A stretch of 64,000 nt of DNA from Ferrimonas sp048263965 (GTDB lineage: Bacteria > Pseudomonadota > Gammaproteobacteria > Enterobacterales > Shewanellaceae): NCBI RefSeq assembly GCF_048263965.1, contig NZ_JBLXDO010000004.1:124001-188000 (forward strand), written 5' to 3'. Below the pieces are notes generated by a model, which had not been told where the DNA came from, searched no databases, and worked only from the letters and a program-made list of their open reading frames with translations. Position numbers and translations under genes: made by a program. Each line of letters starts with the position of its first letter. Within the stretch, counting starts at the first letter, position 1. Positions 56,409-64,000 of the stretch are shown here, in pieces.

Positions 56409-57560
56409 ATGGCACGTCATCTGTTTACCTCTGAGTCCGTATCTGAAGGTCATCCCGATAAGATCGCCGACCAGATTTCCGACGCCGTTCTGGACGCCAT
56501 CCTGGCCCAGGACCCCAAGGCTCGCGTAGCCTGCGAAACCTATGTAAAGACCGGTATGGTGATGGTAGGCGGTGAGATCACCACCTCCGCCTGGGTCGAT
56601 ATCGAAGAGATCACCCGTCAGACCGTGCGTGACATCGGCTACATCCACTCCGATATGGGCTTCGACGCCAACTCCTGTGCGGTACTGTCCGCCATCGGCA
56701 AACAGTCTCCCGACATCAACCAGGGTGTGGACAAGACCGATCCCCGTGAGCAGGGCGCCGGTGACCAGGGCCTGATGTTCGGCTACGCCAGCAACGAAAC
56801 CGATGTGCTGATGCCTGCCCCCATCACCTACTCCCACCGTCTGGTGAAGCGTCAGGCTGAAGTGCGCAAGAACGGCACCCTGCCCTGGCTGCGCCCCGAC
56901 GCCAAGTCCCAGGTGACCTTCGCCTACGAAAACGGCAAGGTATCCGGCATCGACGCCGTGGTTCTGTCCACCCAGCACTGTGACAGCGTCTCCACCGAAG
57001 ACCTGCGCGAAGCGGTGATGGAAACCATCATCAAGCCTGTGCTGCCGACCGAGTGGATCAACAAGGACACCAAGTTCTTCATCAACCCAACCGGCCGTTT
57101 CGTTATCGGTGGCCCAATGGGTGACTGTGGCCTGACCGGTCGTAAGATCATCGTTGACACCTACGGCGGCATGGCCCGTCACGGTGGTGGCGCTTTCTCC
57201 GGTAAGGATCCCTCCAAGGTTGACCGTTCCGCGGCCTACGCTGCCCGCTACGTTGCCAAGAACATCGTGGCTGCCGGCCTGGCCGAGCGCTGCGAGATCC
57301 AGGTTTCCTACGCCATCGGTGTGGCCGAGCCGACCTCCATCAGCATCGAAACCTTCGGCACCGGCAAGCTGCCAGAAGAGAAGCTGATCGAGCTGGTACG
57401 CCGCCACTTCGACCTGCGCCCCTACGGCCTGATCGAAATGCTGAAGCTGGAGCGTGCCATCTACGCGCCTACCGCCGCCTACGGTCACTTCGGCCGCGTC
57501 GAGTTCCCCTGGGAGCAGACCGACAAGGCAGAGGCCCTGCGCGCCGACGCCGGCCTGTAA
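56409..57560 (+). CDS. metK: S-adenosylmethionine synthetase
   Basis: 383 residues (E. coli 384). It makes S-adenosylmethionine from methionine and ATP. Landmarks: SEGHPDKIADQISDAVLD, GAGDQGLMFGYA, KSQVTFAYENGK, GGGAFSGKDPSKVDRSAAYA. The ATG at 56409 matches the family N-terminus (MARHLFTSESVSEGHPDK); the in-frame TTG at 56400 is less likely. Confidence 0.98.
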   Translation: MARHLFTSESVSEGHPDKIADQISDAVLDAILAQDPKARVACETYVKTGMVMVGGEITTSAWVDIEEITRQTVRDIGYIHSDMGFDANSCAVLSAIGKQSPDINQGVDKTDPREQGAGDQGLMFGYASNETDVLMPAPITYSHRLVKRQAEVRKNGTLPWLRPDAKSQVTFAYENGKVSGIDAVVLSTQHCDSVSTEDLREAVMETIIKPVLPTEWINKDTKFFINPTGRFVIGGPMGDCGLTGRKIIVDTYGGMARHGGGAFSGKDPSKVDRSAAYAARYVAKNIVAAGLAERCEIQVSYAIGVAEPTSISIETFGTGKLPEEKLIELVRRHFDLRPYGLIEMLKLERAIYAPTAAYGHFGRVEFPWEQTDKAEALRADAGL

Positions 57561-57584
57561 GCCAGGCGATTCCGCCAAGACCGA

Positions 57585-57610
57585 AGAGGTGCCCAAGGGC
57601 ACCTCTTTTT
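57585..57610 (+). terminator. Terminator of metK
   Basis: AGAGGTGCCC, loop AA, GGGCACCTCTTTTT. Confidence 0.88.
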
Positions 57611-57676
57611 GTATCCGGGTACCGAAGATCATCTGTGATACCCTGACTGCCAATAACCAGAGATAGGGAGATCCCG

Positions 57677-58816
57677 ATGCGACACCTTGCCCTGCTGACC
57701 CTGTTCAGTCTGTCCCTGAATGCCGCTGTGCTGGACCCGGAGGAGCTGAGAGTGGCCCAGGTCGAAACCGACCTGCCCGAGTTGCTTACCCCCCTGGCCC
57801 CCATCAGCGACGGCGCCATCGACCACCACCGCAGCGCCGCCGATGAACAGCAGCACACCCAGGCGATGACCCTGTCAGGCAGCCGGCTGTGGCGCCACGC
57901 CGTGGCCCGGGTGCAATCCGGCGATCTGGATGACCGTCCCCTCTACTGGAACCGCCTGCTGGTGCGCCGGGAGATGAAGCAGCAGGCGGCGGGCTATCAA
58001 CCGGCAGACTGGCAGCAGCAGGTCAGCATCGACGCCTTCGAGCGCGCCTCCCGCGGCATGAGCGACATCCGCTTCAACAAGGGCACGGACCTGAAGATCC
58101 TGGTCACCGGTTTCGACCCCTTCTTCCTCGACCGTCACCTGAACCAGTCCAACCCCTCAGGCCTGGCGGCCCTGGCCCTGGATGGCCAGGTATTGCACCT
58201 CAATGGCCGCTCCGCCCAGGTGGAGGCGGCGATGATCCCGGTGCGCTTCGAAGACTTCGACCAGGGGCTGATCGAATCTCTGCTTACCCCCTACCTCGAG
58301 GGCAACAAGGTGGACATGGTGGTCACCGTCTCCATGGGCCGCAGCGACTTCGATCTGGAGCGCTTCCCCGGCCTCAACCGCAGTGCCAAGGCGCCGGGCA
58401 ACCGCAACATCTTCACCGGAGCCACCAAGGAGGCGCCCCTGGCCCCCAGGCTGATGGACTCCCCCCTGGCAGGGCCGGAATTTGTGGAGTTCTCTCTGCC
58501 GGTATCCGCCATGCAGCGGGCCAAAGGTCCTTGGAAAATCAACGATAATCATCAGGTGGCCACCCTGGAGAAAGGCGAATTTGAGGCCACTGGCCTGGAT
58601 GAGCTGTCAGGGCAGACGTCGGTCTCCGGTTCCGGCGGCGGCTACCTCTCCAATGAGATCAGCTACCGCAGCATCCGCCTGGGCAACCTGCTGGAGGCCA
58701 AAGTGCCCACCGGCCATATCCATACCCCGAGAATCGCCCAGTACGAAGCGGACACCGAAGCGGCCATCGTCGCCCAGATCCGCGCCATGCTGACCCAGGC
58801 GATTGGCAGCCTCTGA
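57677..58816 (+). CDS. Secreted pyroglutamyl-peptidase-like (C15) protein with Cys replaced by Ser
   Basis: 379 residues. A signal peptide (MRHLALLTLFSLSLNAAV) and an unmatched N-terminal region (about 20-135) precede a C15-like fold: ILVTGFDPFFLD with NPSGLAALAL, MGRSDFDLERF (Glu228 at the catalytic Glu position), GGGYLSNEISY, where YVCN of true enzymes is YLSN (Ser325 for the nucleophile Cys), and GHIHTP (His349 at the catalytic His position). It is thus a likely inactive or serine-variant homologue, exported rather than cytoplasmic. GGGAGA supports the ATG. The potassium-channel gene follows by 15 bases. Confidence 0.7.
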   Translation: MRHLALLTLFSLSLNAAVLDPEELRVAQVETDLPELLTPLAPISDGAIDHHRSAADEQQHTQAMTLSGSRLWRHAVARVQSGDLDDRPLYWNRLLVRREMKQQAAGYQPADWQQQVSIDAFERASRGMSDIRFNKGTDLKILVTGFDPFFLDRHLNQSNPSGLAALALDGQVLHLNGRSAQVEAAMIPVRFEDFDQGLIESLLTPYLEGNKVDMVVTVSMGRSDFDLERFPGLNRSAKAPGNRNIFTGATKEAPLAPRLMDSPLAGPEFVEFSLPVSAMQRAKGPWKINDNHQVATLEKGEFEATGLDELSGQTSVSGSGGGYLSNEISYRSIRLGNLLEAKVPTGHIHTPRIAQYEADTEAAIVAQIRAMLTQAIGSL

Positions 58817-58831
58817 TAGAGCAGCAACACC

Positions 58832-59650
58832 ATGAGTAACCCAAGTCTCAAAGAGCGGGTGTTCGACGTCATCTTCGGCACCGACACCGCAGCGGGCAAG
58901 GCCTTCGACCTCTTCCTGCTGGGGATGATTCTCCTCAGCGTGCTGGTGGTGATGCTCGACTCCATCGATGCCCTTCACAGCCAGTACGGTCGGCTGTTCT
59001 GGCACGCCGAGTGGGGTTTCACCCTGCTGTTTTCCGCCGAATACCTGGTGCGGCTGTGGGCCTCCCCCAAGCCCAGCCACTACGCCCGCAGCTTCTACGG
59101 CGTCATCGACCTGTTGGCGATCCTGCCCACCTATCTGCAGCTGTTGTTGCCGGGCACCCAGTACCTGCTGGTGCTCAGGCTGCTGCGGGTGATGCGGGTA
59201 TTTCGCATCGTCAAGGCGATCCGCTACCTGGCAGAGGCCAACCTGCTGTGGCGATCCATCAAGGGCTCCCTGCGCAAGATCACCGTGTTCTTCACCTTCG
59301 TGCTGCTGCTGGCCTGCGTCATGGGCTCGGTGATGTATATCCTGGAGGGGCCGGTCCACGGCTTCACCAGCATCCCCAAGGGGATCTACTGGGCGATTGT
59401 CACCATCACCACTGTGGGCTACGGAGACATCAGTCCCCAAACCACCCTGGGGCAACTGGTGGCCTCGGTCACCATGATCCTCGGCTACTCGGTGCTGGCG
59501 GTGCCCACCGGCATCTTCACCGCCACCATCCATCAGGAGATGACCCTGCACCGGGACCTGCGCCGCTGTGAAAACTGCGACCGCTCCGGCCACGACCAGG
59601 ACGCCCGCTTCTGCAACCACTGTGGCACCGAGCTGGAGGAGCAGGTGTGA
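58832..59650 (+). CDS. Voltage-gated-type potassium channel with C-terminal zinc ribbon
   Basis: 272 residues. Six transmembrane segments: S1 about 27-47, S4 with spaced Arg/Lys (LRLLRVMRVFRIVKAIRYL), pore helix and filter TTVGYGD, then S6. The filter is that of K+ channels. After S6 comes a short cytoplasmic tail with two Cys pairs (CENC and CNHC, 17 residues apart), a zinc-ribbon pattern. The start has no strong ribosome-binding site. Its last bases overlap the SprT start as GTGA. Confidence 0.9.
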   Translation: MSNPSLKERVFDVIFGTDTAAGKAFDLFLLGMILLSVLVVMLDSIDALHSQYGRLFWHAEWGFTLLFSAEYLVRLWASPKPSHYARSFYGVIDLLAILPTYLQLLLPGTQYLLVLRLLRVMRVFRIVKAIRYLAEANLLWRSIKGSLRKITVFFTFVLLLACVMGSVMYILEGPVHGFTSIPKGIYWAIVTITTVGYGDISPQTTLGQLVASVTMILGYSVLAVPTGIFTATIHQEMTLHRDLRRCENCDRSGHDQDARFCNHCGTELEEQV

Positions 59651-60141
59651 CCGGGCTGCAACAGGCCCTGGCAGAAAGGGTAGAGGCCTGCTACCTCACC
59701 GCCGAACAGCGTCTGGGCCAGACCTTCCCCAGGCCCCAGATCAGCCTGAAGCTGCGAGGACAGAGCGCCGGTGCCGCCCACCTTCAGGAGAACCGTCTGC
59801 GCTTCAATCCGGTGCTGCTGGCGGAGAACCCGGACGCTTTCCTGGCAGAGGTGGTGCCCCACGAGGTGGCCCACCTGCTCGCCTGGCAACTGCACGGCAG
59901 GGTCCGCCCCCATGGCCCCGAATGGCAGGCCCTGATGAGCCGGGTGTTTGACTGCCCACCCAGGGCCCGCCACAGCTTCGACATCAGCTCCGTCGCCCCG
60001 GCCACCTATCCCTATCGCTGCGGCTGTCAGGAGCATGCCCTGACGGTACGCCGTCACAACAAGGTGCGCCGTGGTCAGGCACGCTACCTGTGTCGCCTGT
60101 GCAATCAGCCCCTGATCCCGGACACCCCCACCAGTCAATGA
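59647..60141 (+). CDS. sprT: SprT-family zinc metalloprotease-like protein
   Basis: 164 residues. HExxH Zn site in VPHEVAHLLAWQLHG, and a C-terminal zinc ribbon (CGC and CRLC). The GTG start overlaps the channel stop by 4 bases, so translation is coupled. Role unknown in bacteria; eukaryotic relatives (Spartan) cut DNA-protein crosslinks. sprT-endA-rsmE-gshB is a conserved order. Confidence 0.9.
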   Translation: MTGLQQALAERVEACYLTAEQRLGQTFPRPQISLKLRGQSAGAAHLQENRLRFNPVLLAENPDAFLAEVVPHEVAHLLAWQLHGRVRPHGPEWQALMSRVFDCPPRARHSFDISSVAPATYPYRCGCQEHALTVRRHNKVRRGQARYLCRLCNQPLIPDTPTSQ

Positions 60142-60206
60142 AATCAGTTTGAGTTAGCTCCGGTCGGCAGTACCCTATGCCGGCACAGGTTCTACGACTC
60201 AATAAA

Positions 60207-60911
60207 ATGAAATCATTACTGTTTTTGCTTTTGGCCACCGCGTCTGTCGCGGCAGCCCCCACCAGTTTCAACGCCGCCAAGCGGCAGCTGGTCTCGGTCT
60301 ACGACCACCTTCCCGGTGCCACCACCTTCTACTGCGGCTGCGATTACCACAAGGAGGGAAAAAAACTGTTACCGGATCTGCAAAGCTGCGGCTACCAGGT
60401 TCGAAAACAGAAAACCCGCGCCGGCCGCATCGAATGGGAGCACGTGATGCCCGCCTGGGCCTTTGGTCACCAGTTGCAGTGCTGGCAAGAGGGCGGTCGC
60501 AAAAATTGTCGAAAAGACAAAAGATTCAAGGCGATGGAGGCGGATATGCACAATCTGGTGCCCGCCTTGGGGGAGGTCAACGGTGACCGGGCCAACTACC
60601 GCTTTACCGACATGGGACAGACCCCCTTCCAGTACGGTCATTGCCAGATGGTGGTGGACTTCAAGGGACGCAAAGCCCAGCCTCCGGAGCGTGCCCGCGG
60701 TGCCATCGCCCGCACCTACCTCTATATGCAGGAGCAATATCGGGTTAAGCTATCGGGATCTCAACTCAAGCTGATGCAAAGCTGGGACAGGCTCTATCCG
60801 GTCACCGCCCTGGAGTGCGAACGCCACCGCCTGGTCAGTCAGCAGCAGGGGTGGCCTAACCCCCACCTGGTTCAGCAATGCCAACAATTGGAAGCCAATG
60901 AGAATCCCTAG
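60207..60911 (+). CDS. endA: Endonuclease I
   Basis: 234 residues. A periplasmic nonspecific endonuclease. It has a signal peptide (MKSLLFLLLATASVAAA), FYCGCDY, and the beta-beta-metal core RIEWEHVMPAWAFGHQLQCW with DMHNLVPALGEVNGDRANYRF. Conserved Cys residues would form disulfides in the periplasm. The start at 60207 is chosen for the signal peptide; the frame is open to 60177. The 3' end overlaps rsmE. Confidence 0.95.
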   Translation: MKSLLFLLLATASVAAAPTSFNAAKRQLVSVYDHLPGATTFYCGCDYHKEGKKLLPDLQSCGYQVRKQKTRAGRIEWEHVMPAWAFGHQLQCWQEGGRKNCRKDKRFKAMEADMHNLVPALGEVNGDRANYRFTDMGQTPFQYGHCQMVVDFKGRKAQPPERARGAIARTYLYMQEQYRVKLSGSQLKLMQSWDRLYPVTALECERHRLVSQQQGWPNPHLVQQCQQLEANENP

Positions 60912-61629
60912 AATCTATCAACCCGGCCCCCTGGTCCCAGGCAATCTGGTGGCACTGGATGAGGACGGGGCCAACCACGTCGGTCGGGTGCTGCGGATGC
61001 AGTCCGGCCAGGCCCTGGAGCTGTTTAACGGCGATGGCCACACCTACCCCGCCGAAATCACCGCCGCCAGCAAGAAGCAGGTGGAGATCAAGGTGCTGGA
61101 GCAACTGGCCGATGACCGTGAGTCCCCGCTGAATCTGCACCTGGGACAGGTGATCTCCCGCGGCGAGAAGATGGAGTTCACCATCCAGAAATCGGTGGAG
61201 CTTGGGGTGAACACCATCACCCCGTTGTGGTCAGAACGCTGCGGCGTAAAACTCCAGGGGGACCGCCTGGACAAGAAGCTGGCTCAGTGGCAGAAGATTG
61301 TCATCAGCGCCTGCGAACAGTGTGGCCGCAACACCATCCCGGTGGTACGGCCGGTGATGAAGCTGCAGGAGTGGCTGGCAGAGGAAACCTCGGCCACCAA
61401 ACTCAACCTGCACCCCAGGGCGGATTACAGCATCCAGACCCTGCCCTCCCCCATGGAGCGAGCCAGGCTGCTGATCGGCCCCGAAGGGGGACTGAGCGCG
61501 GAAGAGATTGAATCCGCCCGCCAGCACCAGTTTACCGACATTCTACTCGGCCCCAGGGTACTGCGGACGGAAACCGCCGCCCTGACCGCCATTACCGCCC
61601 TGCAGACCCGCTTCGGCGACCTGGGCTAG
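60898..61629 (+). CDS. rsmE: 16S rRNA (uracil-1498-N3)-methyltransferase
   Basis: 243 residues, SPOUT fold. N-terminal PUA-like domain (HVGRVLRMQSGQALELFNGDG) and C-terminal knot with IGPEGGLSAEEIESA and LGPRVLRTETAALTAI. It starts inside endA (14-base overlap). Confidence 0.95.
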   Translation: MRIPRIYQPGPLVPGNLVALDEDGANHVGRVLRMQSGQALELFNGDGHTYPAEITAASKKQVEIKVLEQLADDRESPLNLHLGQVISRGEKMEFTIQKSVELGVNTITPLWSERCGVKLQGDRLDKKLAQWQKIVISACEQCGRNTIPVVRPVMKLQEWLAEETSATKLNLHPRADYSIQTLPSPMERARLLIGPEGGLSAEEIESARQHQFTDILLGPRVLRTETAALTAITALQTRFGDLG

Positions 61630-61642
61630 AAAGGAGCACAGC

Positions 61643-62593
61643 GTGATCAAACTCGGCATAGTGATGGACCCCATCGCGGAGATTAACCTGAAGAAGGACA
61701 GCAGCTTTGCCATGCTGATGGCGGCCCAGGAGCGGGGCTACGAACTGCACTACATGGAGATGGCGGACCTGTATCTGGATCAGGGGGAAGCCCTGGCCAG
61801 CATGCGCCCGCTGACCGTACGCAATGAGCAGGGCAACCACTTCTCCCTTGGGGAAGCGGCAGAGCGGCCCCTGGCTGATCTGGACGTAATCCTGATGCGC
61901 AAGGATCCCCCGTTCGACACCGAATACATCTACGCCACCTACATGCTGGAGCGGGCTGAAGAGCAGGGCACCCTGATCGTCAACAAACCCTCCAGCCTGC
62001 GGGACTGCAACGAGAAGCTGTTTACCGCCTGGTTCAGCGAGTTCACCGCCGACACCCTGGTGACCCGCAGCGCCGAGCGCATCCGCCGCTTCCACGCCAA
62101 ACACCAGGACATCATCATCAAGCCTCTGGATGGCATGGGGGGGGCGTCCATCTTCCGCATCAAGCCGGAGGGGGACAACATGGGGGTGATCATCGAGACC
62201 CTCACCGCCCACGGCAGCAGCTACACCATGGTGCAGAACTACCTGCCCCAGATTAAGGATGGCGATAAGCGTATCCTGATCATCGACGGCGAACCTATGC
62301 CCTACTGCCTGGCCCGCATTCCCCAGGGCGGTGAGACCCGGGGTAACCTGGCCGCCGGCGGCCGTGGCGAAGCCCGCCCCCTCTCCGACAGCGACTGGGC
62401 CATCGCCCGGGCCATCGGCCCCGAGCTCAAGCGTCGCGGCCTGATCTTCGTCGGCCTGGATGTGATTGGCGACAAGGTCACCGAGATCAACGTCACCAGC
62501 CCAACCTGCATCCGCGAAATCGAAGCGGCGTTCGAGGTGGACATCACCGGCCAGCTGTTCGATGCCATCGAGGCTCGCCTGGCCCAGCGCTAA
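61643..62593 (+). CDS. gshB: Glutathione synthetase
   Basis: 316 residues (E. coli 316). It joins gamma-glutamylcysteine and glycine with ATP. ATP-grasp landmarks: LMRKDPPFDTEYIYATY, NKPSSLRDCNEKL, IIKPLDGMGGASIFR, LGRIPQ-type ARIPQGGETRGNLAAGG, and INVTSPTCIREIE. GTG start with AAGGAG 7 bases upstream. Last gene of the sprT-endA-rsmE-gshB cluster. Confidence 0.97.
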   Translation: MIKLGIVMDPIAEINLKKDSSFAMLMAAQERGYELHYMEMADLYLDQGEALASMRPLTVRNEQGNHFSLGEAAERPLADLDVILMRKDPPFDTEYIYATYMLERAEEQGTLIVNKPSSLRDCNEKLFTAWFSEFTADTLVTRSAERIRRFHAKHQDIIIKPLDGMGGASIFRIKPEGDNMGVIIETLTAHGSSYTMVQNYLPQIKDGDKRILIIDGEPMPYCLARIPQGGETRGNLAAGGRGEARPLSDSDWAIARAIGPELKRRGLIFVGLDVIGDKVTEINVTSPTCIREIEAAFEVDITGQLFDAIEARLAQR

Positions 62594-62608
62594 GCGGCTA
62601 TAACATGT

Positions 62609-62639
62609 AAAAGCCCCGGTAAACCGGGGCTTTTCTTTT
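62609..62639. terminator. Bidirectional terminator between gshB and the GGDEF-EAL gene
   Basis: AAAAGCCCCGGT, loop AA, ACCGGGGCTTTTCTTTT. Confidence 0.88.
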
Positions 62640-62661
62640 GGTCGACTTTGGCCTGTCAGAC

Positions 62662-64000
62662 TCAATTACGACTGCCGCTCAGGGGGTGGAACACCGCCTG
62701 CAGGGACTCGATGCGCTGCCACTCCAGGGTGTTGCCCAACTGGCGAATCAGCTCCACCACCTGTTGCTCATCCAGGGCCGGCGAGAACAGGTAGCCCTGG
62801 GCATGATCACAGCCCGCCTTGAGCAGGTACTGCAACTGGTCATGGCTCTCCACCCCTTCGGCGATCACCGAGCGGCGCAGGTTGTGGGCCAGATCGATCA
62901 CCGAGCTGACGATATTGCGGTCCACATCCGAACTGTCCAGATCCCGCACGAAACTGCCATCGATCTTCAACACATCAAAGGGCAGCTGCTTCAGGTAGCT
63001 CAGTGAGGAGTAGCCGGTACCAAAATCGTCGATGCCGATGCGCACCCCCATCCCCTTGAGCCGTTCCATGGTGGTCATCGCCTGCTCCAGGTTCTTGATC
63101 AGGCTCTCCTCGGTGAGCTCCAGAAGCAGACGGTTTGGCGCCACCTGCAGCTCCTGCAGCAGGGTCTCGATGCGGTGCCCCAGGCTGGCGTGCAGGTATT
63201 GATGGGGCGAGAGGTTCACCGCGATGTAGAAGTCCCTATTGCCGGAGAGCTTGGTCAGCTTCAGCAACAGGTTCATGCTGCGCTTGAGCACCCAGTCGCT
63301 CAGGGCCAGAATCTCGCTGCTCCCCTCCAGATCCTTCATAAACTCCGACGGCATCAGCAGACCGCGGCTGGGGTGATACCAGCGCACCAGAGACTCAAAC
63401 CCCACCACCCTCTGCTCACGGATGGAGAGGATGGGCTGCAAACTGATGGCAATCTGCCCCTCCTCCAGGGCCAGCCTCAGGTCCGCCTCCAGCATCAGCT
63501 TGCGGCTGGCCAGCTCCAGCATCTGATCGTCGAACACCCGGTAGTTGGAGCGCCCCGCCTGCTTGGCCTGATACATGGCCAGGTCCGCCCGCTTCAGCAG
63601 CTCCTCCGGCCGCTCCATGGGGTTGTCACAGAACACCACGCCGATGCTGGTGGTGACGATCAGGGTGTGGCGCCCCAGTTGCACCGGCTGCTGCAGGGAA
63701 ACGAAGATCTGGTGGATGATCCTGTGGATGTTGGCCCCCTCTCCCAGGCCACGGATAATCACCGTGAATTCATCACCGCCCAGGCGACAGACCGTATCCA
63801 TGGAACGCACACTCTTCTTCAGGCGGTTGGCCACGGTCTTCAGCAGCTCATCCCCCACATCGTGACCCAGGGTATCGTTGATGCGCTTGAACTCATCCAG
63901 ATCCAGGAACAGCAGGGCGATCTTCTCATCGGTCCGGCCCAGGCTGCTGAGTGACTTGCTCAGCTCATGGTGCATCATGGTTCGGTTTGGCAGACCGGTG
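62662..64000 (-). CDS. GGDEF-EAL protein, cyclic-di-GMP turnover (5' end beyond window)
   Basis: About 445 residues are visible. The coding frame continues past the window edge; the TGLPNR block typical of GGDEF domain starts lies at the edge. GGDEF domain with an intact RLGGDEF motif and no obvious inhibitory RxxD. EAL domain with ESLVRW (Glu-Ser-Leu), LTEESL, DDFGTGYSSLSYL, KIDGSFV and AEGVES, all residues for phosphodiesterase activity apparently present. It may make or break cyclic-di-GMP; upstream sensor domains are out of view. Confidence 0.95.
   Translation of the reverse strand, partial: TGLPNRTMMHHELSKSLSSLGRTDEKIALLFLDLDEFKRINDTLGHDVGDELLKTVANRLKKSVRSMDTVCRLGGDEFTVIIRGLGEGANIHRIIHQIFVSLQQPVQLGRHTLIVTTSIGVVFCDNPMERPEELLKRADLAMYQAKQAGRSNYRVFDDQMLELASRKLMLEADLRLALEEGQIAISLQPILSIREQRVVGFESLVRWYHPSRGLLMPSEFMKDLEGSSEILALSDWVLKRSMNLLLKLTKLSGNRDFYIAVNLSPHQYLHASLGHRIETLLQELQVAPNRLLLELTEESLIKNLEQAMTTMERLKGMGVRIGIDDFGTGYSSLSYLKQLPFDVLKIDGSFVRDLDSSDVDRNIVSSVIDLAHNLRRSVIAEGVESHDQLQYLLKAGCDHAQGYLFSPALDEQQVVELIRQLGNTLEWQRIESLQAVFHPLSGSRN

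Noticed and set aside
56167..56415. 82-codon minus-strand frame in the speE-metK intergenic region
   Set aside because: It crosses the MetJ-box-like sites and the metK start and has no protein features.

Overview
The window is a GC-rich stretch of a gammaproteobacterial chromosome. Gene content and order (xerD-dsbC-recJ, prfB-lysS, epd-pgk-fbaA, sprT-endA-rsmE-gshB, srmB beside trmN6) point to the Shewanella/Ferrimonas side of the Alteromonadales. Ferrimonas is my best guess from gene content; it was not tested. About 50 protein genes were found. I saw no rRNA, tRNA, CRISPR array, prophage or insertion sequence. The sequence is ordinary chromosome with a few accessory patches.

Layout. 1-10 kb: the end of a hybrid sensor kinase, the small heat-shock gene ibpA with a sigma-32-type promoter and a possible RNA thermometer, rpiA, a periplasmic glutathione-peroxidase-like protein, an aldehyde dehydrogenase-TetR pair with a palindromic operator, a YjdF-type membrane protein, serA and ygfZ. 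10-21.7 kb: outer-membrane and small DUF proteins, fpr, a dicarboxylate symporter, then lysS, prfB (with its programmed +1 frameshift), recJ, dsbC and xerD, interrupted by an opposite-strand NhaC-type antiporter. 21.8-28 kb: an RND efflux pair and a GH9-family protein whose catalytic acid position holds Arg.

28-34.5 kb: a partner-switching regulatory operon (REC-PP2C phosphatase, STAS protein, HATPase anti-sigma-like protein) with a sugar-nucleotidyltransferase inserted in it and a family 2 glycosyltransferase divergent from it, then brnQ. 34.7-40.3 kb: trmN6, srmB, a radical SAM protein, a PAS sensor with a degenerate GGDEF-like end, and a DUF481 outer-membrane protein. 40.4-55.9 kb: a carbon-metabolism and polyamine block on the minus strand (fbaA, pgk, epd, phosphoketolase, a 1050-residue secreted modular protein, tkt, speA, speE). 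tkt is bracketed by two direct copies of a roughly 225-bp structured repeat. 56.3-64 kb: metK behind MetJ-box-like sites, a secreted C15-peptidase-like protein lacking its Cys, a potassium channel with a zinc-ribbon tail, sprT, endA, rsmE, gshB and the end of a GGDEF-EAL protein.

Functionally, fbaA/pgk/epd/xfp/tkt/rpiA cover lower glycolysis, the pentose-phosphate pathway and the phosphoketolase shunt. epd also supplies erythronate-4-phosphate for pyridoxal phosphate. speA and speE use arginine and decarboxylated S-adenosylmethionine, and metK makes the S-adenosylmethionine. The most unusual items are the repeat pair around tkt, the regulatory operon carrying a nucleotidyltransferase, the three-lectin-module secreted protein, and two enzyme-family members with replaced catalytic residues.
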